Shown here: piece after piece, positions 57,300-64,000 of the stretch | Layout of the letters: every line of letters starts with the position of its first letter | Position numbering within the stretch: position 1 is the stretch's first letter | Source: Smallanthus sonchifolius | Lineage: Eukaryota; Streptophyta; Magnoliopsida; Asterales; Asteraceae | Length of the DNA stretch: 64,000 nt | Assembly: GCA_023525975.1 (NCBI GenBank) | Contig: CM042020.1 | Span: 15,649,001 to 15,713,000, forward strand | Reading direction: 5' to 3' | Made by a program: the position numbers and the translations under genes | Notes under the pieces: generated by a model | Database searches by the model: none | What the model saw: only the letters and a program-made list of their open reading frames with translations | What the model was told of the DNA's origin: nothing

Positions 57300-58230
57300 T
57301 GTAACACCCCAATAATGACTGAAATGTCACTATTACATATATCAGATCAAAGCATAATCTATAATATTAACAATTCAACGTTTGTAAAGTTATCCAAAGA
57401 TCCGTTTATAAATACAAAAGAACCTAATTATGTATTCCATTACATTAATTAAAATAAAAGATCTTTCATTTCAAATGCTCTACTCATTGTCTTATCTGAT
57501 TTCCCCAGTAACTTGACGTGCACGAAACAAAACAAAAGCATGTCTTGAGACAATAGTCCTGTGAACGCATAAACGGAATAGCAAATAATAACAAAAAAAA
57601 GTTAATTAAACATAAATGTTAGCTGATAACATAATTGATACTGAACTAATAACACAATATGAAATATGGTATATAAGTAAGCATACCAGTATATAATATT
57701 TTTAGATTTAGCAAATTCGCATGCATGTATAAATGGATTCAACATGAATATAAGAAGGGATGATAAATGTTCAACACCATGTTTCTAACTCAATAATTTA
57801 GATATGGGTCAAATGAGTTGTATAATGGTTGAACTTAATTGTTGCTCTTATGCCCAATGCCTTTTTGGTATAGATGATTATGTATATTATGATGAATTGT
57901 GTATTGATAAAGGAGTATAGAATGAAACATTACGCTAATGATCACGATAGGTTATTGCGGAGTTGTACACTATGATTTTGAGGGCTTTGTCTTTAGGTTG
58001 ATGTTCAATGCTTCAATTAGTTTGTCACATAGCTCTGATGTGTTTCAAATAACACATCTATTTCACACGCAATTTCATGCATTTTGGATTGTTTGATTAC
58101 CAATATGTTAGGAATGGATACCTAATTGCGCTTTCTATGGATTTGCAGGTTTTGATGATAAAGGAAGATAATTAAGAAGATATGAAGCTGTTGGAAGAGA
58201 GTTGAAAAAAATATCAAGACCAGAAGGCAG
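57300..58230. other. LTR-like start and unassigned AT-rich DNA
   Basis: TGTAACACCCCAATAATGAC at 57300 resembles the beginnings of the other Gypsy-type LTRs, but no matching end with TSD was found before 58236. The segment adjoining 58236 continues at 63848 across the Athila-like insertion (AGAGTAC|GACCCGTAC). Confidence 0.4.
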
Positions 58231-58235
58231 AGTAC

Positions 58236-59265
58236 TGATCGATGTCGTTAGGTCGGTCAAAAACAATCCTTAAACACTTAACTAGTAAGGGTAAGAAGAG
58301 TATCGTATCCATGAGGAATCAGTGGTTAGTGAAATTGCTTAGTTTGATAATTAGAATGAAAACACAGATCAAATAAAAATGCAACCTCCTCCAAACTTCA
58401 GATTCTAGGTTTATGCAAAACTCAGTTATTTAATTGGACACCACATAGACATAGTGTTGGAAAATCAGTTAAAATAGTAATTGAAGACAGGCTGTTGTCA
58501 GCAACCTATACAACCAGTTCTGTCACAAACCAGTATAATTCAATCACCCAATTTATGAATGCCAAGTTGTCCCCTTTAGTCACCCAACCCTGCTACTAGG
58601 TTTTGTCATCAACCGAACAAGATCGTAAAGCAAGCAAACTCAAAGCACTCAAATAAACTGTTTAAAATAACTAATACATCAATCTACTCAGTTATTGTCA
58701 GAAACTAAATAGATCCAAAAACATAAATAAACTGAATCAAAACATGAAACCTATATGAACCGTCCGCCTGTAGGAAGCCACAAGTGAATTACCCGCTCAT
58801 GGTGATGGAGATCATCTTCAATCTTCAAGTGGATGTTAGAATCCCCCAAATTGCCCCAAGAACTGATGCTAAAAGATGGATCTCGAATTTGGGGAAGAAA
58901 CCCCCACTTAAACTCTCAAAATCGGCAGTTTCCCGAAAATCCGCGTCAAAATAACGTAACCAGCGTAAGCTTACGCTGGTATGGCGTAAGCTTACGCCGA
59001 AACGCTGAAGCTGCTGTGAATGAACTGGTTAGGCGTAGGCCTACGCCTGGCGGCGTAAGCTTACGCTGGATCCTGGGTTTCTGCCCCGTTTCTTCCGTCT
59101 TCCATCCAACTCTTGCATATCTCGCATAATATCTTCTAAAATCATACATTAAGCTTCCAACACCTGCACATGCACATCTACACAAAACTTTTGTATTCCA
59201 CATGTTAATTTACATAAATATAACATGTTACACCCTTTAATGCATAAAACTTTGGTCGCTTATCA
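58236..59265 (-). repeat. 3' LTR of the Athila-like element
   Basis: 1030 bp, TG...CA. It contains four palindromic GCGTAAGCTTACGC-type units at 58960-59070. A purine-rich tract (GTGTGGGGATG on the minus strand, 59266-59276) abuts it. Confidence 0.95.
58960..59070. repeat. Palindromic LTR minisatellite, short allele
   Basis: Units such as CAGCGTAAGCTTACGCTGG and GGCGTAGGCCTACGCC; four in this LTR against six in the partner LTR. Confidence 0.9.
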
Positions 59266-59276
59266 CATCCCCACAC
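59266..59276 (-). other. Polypurine tract of the Athila-like element
   Basis: AAGTGTGGGGATG on the minus strand lies immediately before the 3' LTR. Similar AAGTGTGGGGA sequences recur near 60375 and 60810 inside the element. Confidence 0.6.
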
Positions 59277-61080
59277 TTACTCTTTTGTGTCCCGAAAAAG
59301 AATTATGCCATGGAATCATAATTGAAACATGCTCTCATAGTCTCATACAATTAAAACATAATCACGCATTGACTGTAACAATTGATATTTCTATCCGACT
59401 AAACCCAACCACCGATCTATTGAGCCCCCGATTCTGTGATCTACTATCCTATTTATTACCGAGCAACAGTTTCTCTATGGGTCTCACATTCAGGAAGCTA
59501 CAACTTAGTCTAATCCCATCTCAAAGTCATGTTTAAGCACGGGTTAAACCTTATAGATTTCCCACCACTATAAACACTAATTTACGAGTTTTTGAAAATT
59601 ATGGGATTATGGATCGATGGATGCATGTTTTTGAGCTTTTATTATTATTTTATGAATGAACCTAACCCAGTGGTGTTTCAATCACGCTGGAACACGATAT
59701 ATGACACGTAGGCTGCAGTTCTTAAGCCATGAAGTACATAAGCTTCGGAGCATGGGTGTATCCTTCAAGTCACCATCCCGAAGGGAAACACGTACTCCTA
59801 ACTTAGTCATCCAATATTGATCACTTAAGTCCCGCCCATGGGTGTATCCTTCAAGTCACCATCCCGAAGGGAAACACGTAGGCTGAACTTAAGCTCTCAA
59901 TTTTGTTTAATTAAGCTCATGCAAGATGGATTATGGATTGCGGGCGTCACCAATTTTCGGATTTATTTTCATAAAAAGAAAGTGGTGTGCCAAGTAATTT
60001 TAAAAACTTATAAATTTTTGCTTATAGTGGTACCTATCACCCTATGATGACAGTTTCAACCTTGTCGAAACCCCTAAGATAAGAACCCACAAGACATCCT
60101 GAATTAATTGTCAATTAACCCTAGATACAATATCAGGATATTTAAGCTCTTTAGATCGGTTGGGCCTACCAAAACATTACAAATCAAACGCGTTTTCTAT
60201 TTATTATTCAATTTAATCACACAAGCATAGTTTCCAATTATATCTATCATTTTCCATTTAGTTACAAAAATTCTGATCCAAGGACATTTTTGAAAATTTT
60301 TAAGTTTTTATGGATTTTTCAATTTTTTTTATATATATATATTTTTTTTCTCTATACAAACTCAGTCTCCCATCCCCACACTTAAACTCTACATTGCCCC
60401 CAATGTAGGATGAGAGACGATGAAAATAAATATGCAAAAATAAAACTATATAAAGAATTGGAAAGTACTTAGCTGGTTGCAAGCTGTAACTGTCTTCAAT
60501 CCAAACTCATACGATCGTATAGCATTTTCTTCGCGATCGCCATCAAAATCTGCTATTGGGTTGCCTTTTATATGAAAATCAAACTCGAACCATCACCATC
60601 CGAATGGAGACTGAGTACGGGTGGATCAATCCAAACCTGGAAAAATTAAACTCGAAACAAACCCAAAAACATCAAACTGACTTAATGTATAACAACATAA
60701 AACTGACTCGATAAAAACTAAAAAAAAACACACACCTCTAAAACTCTACAAACGGGCTAGCATTCATTTGAAAACACACACACTCACTTGAAAACCCATG
60801 AAAATTCCCCACACTTGGCCGGCTCACACACAAAACAAAGAAAACAAAGAAATAATTTCCTAACTCACTTTCGTAGGAATCACGGATGCATTTAGCACAT
60901 ACATCAAGCCATTTAAACCACTCGGTAGCCCGAGTGAACGAGTTTAGTCTCGTAAGGGTTTCTATTGAACACACCCGCAAAGTTCATTTAACTAGACAAG
61001 AAATTAAAACATACCTTAGGCTACCTCCTAAGAGTGCTAAGTTTAACGTCTTCAGCCAGACGCAGTGTACCTTACTTAGG
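59277..61080. other. Noncoding internal part of the Athila-like element
   Basis: This is where pol would be expected downstream of protease, but no RT, RNaseH or integrase motif is visible on the minus strand. A 44-bp segment (GGGTGTATCCTTCAAGTCAC...) is repeated at 59753 and 59837. Confidence 0.6.
59753..59880 (+). repeat. Two 44-bp direct repeats, 84 bp apart
   Basis: CATGGGTGTATCCTTCAAGT followed by CACCATCCCGAAGGGAAACACGTA is identical at 59753-59796 and 59837-59880. Confidence 0.9.
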
Positions 61081-61866
61081 TCATGGTGGTCGGGTGGGAT
61101 GCTTGCAGTCCTCCTTCCTCGCACTCAAGTTCCTCTCATCATCCAATTTTTTTCGAGCCTTCATAAACAAAGAAAATAGTTCTTGATCTACATCATGAAC
61201 TCGCGGTTTCTTCCCTTTCCGCCTTCTCTTTCTGCCCCTCATCTTCCCATTGTCTGGAGTCTCACCATTCTTCATCTCAGCTGACCTGTCAAACACAACA
61301 CAAGCATTCTCGACTATGTGATTCACCTTTTCAGATGATCCACATTTGTTAGCTTTAGGGGTTGGCAAGTTTGAAAATATTTTAAGACTCATTTTCTGAG
61401 CCCCAAACCTCATCCTTACCGTTCCCTTAGCACAGTTAATATTTGCCTGAGCAGTGGCCAAGAACGGTCTACCCAAAATAATAGTTGGCTCTGTGTTCTT
61501 GACACAATCCAACACCACGAAATCCATTGGGTAATAAAACTCTCCTACCTTCACAATCACATCCTTTACAATCCCCCGAGGATGTGCGGGAGTCTGATCA
61601 GCCAACACCACGATGGTGTTAACTCTCTGTAATGGACCAAAATCGTGCTGATCATACAGACTCCTTGGAATTATACTCATAGAGGCTCCAAGATCTAGCA
61701 ATGCTCTATCCAGTTTAATTTCACCTATATGTATAGAAATAATAGGTGTCCCTGGATCTTGGAGTTTTGGGGGAAAGATACCCGTAAACACAGCATTCAC
61801 ACTAGCACTTAGCTTTACCTGTTCGGGACATTTGTGCCGTCGTTTACGGGTACTCAAACCTTTCAA
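61081..61866 (-). CDS. Athila-like retropepsin (aspartic protease) domain, partial polyprotein
   Basis: A 261-codon open frame within the deleted retrotransposon. The catalytic segment reads ALLDLGASMSIIPRSLY (about residues 55-71): DLGAS stands at the place of the usual D-S/T-G-A, so the residue after Asp is Leu instead of Ser/Thr, which may impair activity but occurs in Athila-type elements. ADQTPAHPRGIVKDVIVKVG and the flap/C-terminal motif ILGRPFLATAQANINC follow (about residues 129-144). The protein then becomes basic (RGRKRRRKGKKPRVHD) and ends before any RT. Retropepsins process the Gag-Pol polyprotein. The frame upstream (61870-62180) has stops, separating it from the zinc-knuckle gag frame. 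Confidence 0.85.
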   Translation of the reverse strand: MKGLSTRKRRHKCPEQVKLSASVNAVFTGIFPPKLQDPGTPIISIHIGEIKLDRALLDLGASMSIIPRSLYDQHDFGPLQRVNTIVVLADQTPAHPRGIVKDVIVKVGEFYYPMDFVVLDCVKNTEPTIILGRPFLATAQANINCAKGTVRMRFGAQKMSLKIFSNLPTPKANKCGSSEKVNHIVENACVVFDRSAEMKNGETPDNGKMRGRKRRRKGKKPRVHDVDQELFSLFMKARKKLDDERNLSARKEDCKHPTRPP

Positions 61867-62184
61867 GCACTCAACACTATCAGGATTTTCTTTAAGTTCT
61901 TTAAAAAATTATAGATTAATTTTATGATTTTCAAATTTCTCCCATCTTTCATCTTGTGTTAGATCCCGTTCACTTAACACTGGTGGGAACACTGGTGGGA
62001 ACAAAGCCGAAGGGAATGGAATTTTAAGAGATTTATTCACATTTTTATTTTTCAGATTATTTTGTGAAATTAAATCCTGATTATGATCAAATTCAGACTC
62101 ACATTACTCCACCACTCTCTACTACCAGTGGTGGAGTATGTTCAATATCAGAAAAATCAGATGAGGGTTGAAGACTTACATCAT

Positions 62185-62709
62185 TCAGGTGTGCACTGTT
62201 TGTGGTTTGGGAACTTGGGACTGATGTGCACTGCAAGGCTTACCTACTTCTTTGATGAGTGACCCGACAATCCCAGTTAGGTTGGCAACTAGATCTACCA
62301 AAGCTTGATGAGCTTTGTCCTGGCTCTCCTGTTTCTGCACCACTGCTTGAACCACTTTGGCCATCTCCTTCATATCTGACCGGATGACATCCAGTTCAGA
62401 TTGATAGTTGTCTTGTTCAGGTGGTCCGCTCGGGTGGTAGTCTTGATTATAATTTTCCTGATAGCTTTGATGCTCAGGACCACCACCATGTGAGTTGTAT
62501 CTTGGGCACTCTTGAGCCCAATGGCCAGTGATGCCACAGTTACTGCATGGCTCATAGTAATACCGGTCATCATGATAATTCCTGTCCATGCCGACCTGCA
62601 CAACTGGCACACCCAAGTAGTTCTGATCGAAGAAATAAACAAAATAAACAAAAAATAAAAACAGAAGTAAAGAAAATCTTTTTGGGGTTTTGATAAGAAT
62701 TAAAATCAA
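62185..62709 (-). CDS. Gag C-terminal zinc-knuckle fragment (Athila-like)
   Basis: A 174-codon frame. The CCHC knuckle CSNCGITGHWAQEC lies at about residues 56-69, followed by a Tyr/Gln/Asn-rich stretch and a coiled-coil-like segment (DVIRSDMKEMAKVVQAVVQK). Nucleocapsid knuckles bind the element RNA. The frame begins only about 40 bp after the tRNA-Asp primer site, leaving no room for the capsid part. The N-terminal residues are therefore untranslated leader or hydrophobic chance sequence and the main gag body has been deleted. Confidence 0.8.
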   Translation of the reverse strand: MILILIKTPKRFSLLLFLFFVYFVYFFDQNYLGVPVVQVGMDRNYHDDRYYYEPCSNCGITGHWAQECPRYNSHGGGPEHQSYQENYNQDYHPSGPPEQDNYQSELDVIRSDMKEMAKVVQAVVQKQESQDKAHQALVDLVANLTGIVGSLIKEVGKPCSAHQSQVPKPQTVHT

Positions 62710-62750
62710 CTAAAGACAATAAACTAAAGCAATAGAACTAAGCGCACCGA

Positions 62751-62769
62751 TTCCCCGGCAACGACGCCA
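62751..62769 (-). other. Primer-binding site, tRNA-Asp type
   Basis: The minus strand reads TGGCGTCGTTGCCGGGGAA three bases after the 5' LTR. It matches the 3' end complement of tRNA-Asp, with one C-to-T change, as used by Athila/Tat-type plant elements. Confidence 0.88.
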
Positions 62770-62772
62770 TTT

Positions 62773-63842
62773 TGATCGATGTCGTTAGGTCGGTCAAAAA
62801 CAATCCTTAAACACTTAACTAGTAAGGGTAAGAAGAGTATCGTATCCACGAGGAATCAGTGGTTAGTGAAATTGCTTAGTTTGATAATTAGAATGAAAAC
62901 ACAGATCAAATAAAAATGCAACCTCCTCCAAACTTCAGATTCTAGGTTTATACAAAACTCAGTTATTTAATTGGACACCACATAGACATAGTGTTGGAAA
63001 ATCAGTTAAAATAGTAATCGAAGACAGGCTGTTGTAAGCAACCTATACAACCAGTTCAGTCACAAACCAGTATAATTCAATCACCCAATTTATGAATGCC
63101 AAGTTGTCCCCTTTAGTCACGCAACCCTGCTACTAGGTTTTGTCATCAACCGAACAAGATCGTAAAGCAAGCAAACTCAAAGCACTCAAATAAACTTTTT
63201 AAAATAACTAATACATCAATCTACTCAGTTATTGTCAGAAACTAAATAGATCCAAAAACATAAATAAACTGAATCAAAACATGAAACCTATATGAACCGT
63301 CCGCCTGGAGGAAGCCACAAGTGAATTACCCGCTCATGGTGATGGGGATCATCTTCAATCTTCAAGTGGATGTTAGAATCCCCCAAATCGCCCCAAGAGC
63401 TGATGCTAAAAGATGGATCTCGAATTTGGGGAAGAAACCCCCACTTAAACTCTCAAAATCGGCAGTTTCCCGAAAATCCGCGTCAAAATAACGTAACCAG
63501 CGTAAGCTTACGCTAGTATGGCGTAAGCTTACGCCGAAACGCTGAAGCTGCTGTGAATGAACTGGTTAGGCGTAGGCCTACGCCTGGCGGCGTAAGCTTA
63601 CGCTGCATGGCGTAGGCTTACGCTATGTGGCGTAGGCTTACGCTGGATCCTGGGTTTCTGCCCCGTTTCTTCCGTCTTCCATCCAACTCTTGCATATCTC
63701 GTATAATATCTTCTAAAATCATACATTAAACTTCCAACACCTGCACATGCACATCTACACAAAACTTTTGTATTCCACATGTTAATTTACATAAATATAA
63801 CATGTTACACCCTTTAATGCATAAAACTTTGGTCGCTTATCA
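62773..63842 (-). repeat. 5' LTR of the Athila-like element
   Basis: 1070 bp, TG...CA. Nearly identical to 58236-59265 but with two additional minisatellite units (GCATGGCGTAGGCTTACGCT, ATGTGGCGTAGGCTTACGCT) near 63603-63642. Confidence 0.95.
63498..63645. repeat. Palindromic LTR minisatellite, long allele
   Basis: Six units of the GCGTA(A/G)GCTTACGC palindrome family; the two extra units lack perfect palindromy (GCGTAGGCTTACGC). Confidence 0.9.
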
Positions 63843-63847
63843 AGTAC

Positions 63848-64000
63848 GACCCGTACTCCCAAAGGAGGTACGGCCCGTACGTGGTTAAGAAAGCCCGTAT
63901 CCTTTTGGCCAGGTACATGCAGTGAAGATTTAGGAGTCACGACCCATTTGAAGAGGGTACGACCCCTACGACCCGTCACGACCCATTTGAAGAGGGTACA
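63848..64000. repeat. GTACGACCC-rich repeat at the window edge
   Basis: ACGACCCGTAC-type motifs and a 23-bp direct repeat CACGACCCATTTGAAGAGGG(TAC) at 63937 and 63977. This is the continuation of the pre-insertion sequence left of 58236; probably another LTR or retrotransposon. It runs out of the window. Confidence 0.5.

Larger units (their letters stand above)
58236..63842 (-). mobile_element. Athila-like Ty3/Gypsy element, gag-protease only, TSD AGTAC
   Basis: LTRs 58236-59265 and 62773-63842 begin TGATCGATGTCG and end GTCGCTTATCA on the plus strand. AGTAC flanks both sides (58231-58235 and 63843-63847). The primer site matches tRNA-Asp and lies beside the right LTR, so it reads on the minus strand. 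Only a gag zinc knuckle and a retropepsin are recognisable; RT, RNaseH and integrase are absent, so it is a deleted, non-autonomous copy. The LTRs are about 99 percent alike in stretches compared apart from a 39-40-bp minisatellite difference, indicating a recent insertion. Confidence 0.95.

Noticed and set aside
1..64000. A new multi-gene biological system
   Set aside because: Apart from two ordinary plant genes, the coding content consists of recognised or decayed transposon proteins and one unassigned fragment. I saw no gene cluster that would support a new system.

Overview
The window is repeat-saturated plant nuclear DNA. It has plant-type introns and plant transposon families: CACTA with TNP2/TNPA-type genes, Athila-like Ty3/Gypsy, Helitrons, MULE-type inverted-repeat elements, L1-like LINE and tRNA-derived SINEs. 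The style of the repeats suggests a eudicot, perhaps Asteraceae; that is an impression, not a proof. I find no rRNA or functional tRNA gene, no CRISPR and no bacterial-type operon. Nearly all ORFs outside the elements are chance ORFs in AT-rich DNA.

Only two host genes are well supported. (1) A five-exon plant cysteine oxidase (PCO) gene on the minus strand, 13936 down to 10000. The exons join into a 299-codon frame with consensus splice sites. (2) A small SOB FIVE-LIKE (SOFL) gene on the minus strand, 33990-33646, with a probable 5'UTR intron.

Layout. 1-8632: a head-to-tail chain of inverted-repeat elements separated by (TA)n runs; one has swallowed a SINE and a truncated LINE, and the last carries four 355-bp tandem units between perfect 82-bp inverted repeats. 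8719-9036: Harbinger-like MITE. 10000-13936: PCO, with a hAT MITE in intron 3 and a 1.5-kb fold-back element starting 62 bp upstream of its ATG. 17496-25706: complete 8.2-kb CACTA element (TSD TTA) with two decayed genes. 25802-28661: solo LTR (TSD GTTAT) holding a SINE. 30403-31419: MULE with 9-bp TSD. 32439-33481: two adjacent Helitron-like elements. 33646-34230: SOFL gene. 34862-35470: unexplained 202-codon frame. 35774-48363: 12.6-kb LTR element (TSD GTTAA) without recognisable pol, containing two nested solo LTRs (TSDs ATACA and ATAGG). 48470-49320: diverged tandem module. 50311-53661: Harbinger MITE, Helitrons and a Pack-MULE with an ARM-repeat gene fragment. 54651-57299: second, truncated CACTA. 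58236-63842: young Athila-like element (TSD AGTAC) retaining gag zinc knuckle and protease only.

The host genes do not form a pathway with each other. PCO acts in oxygen sensing through the N-degron pathway, and SOFL proteins are linked to cytokinin responses. I found no convincing new biological system. The most informative observations are the element placement around PCO, the (TA)n-linked transposon chain, the GAGTAAATTAC family of gene-capturing fold-back elements, and the palindromic minisatellite that differs between the two LTRs of the Athila-like element. Coordinates of TSD-bounded elements are exact as read; other boundaries are approximate. All identities come from reading motifs, without database searches.
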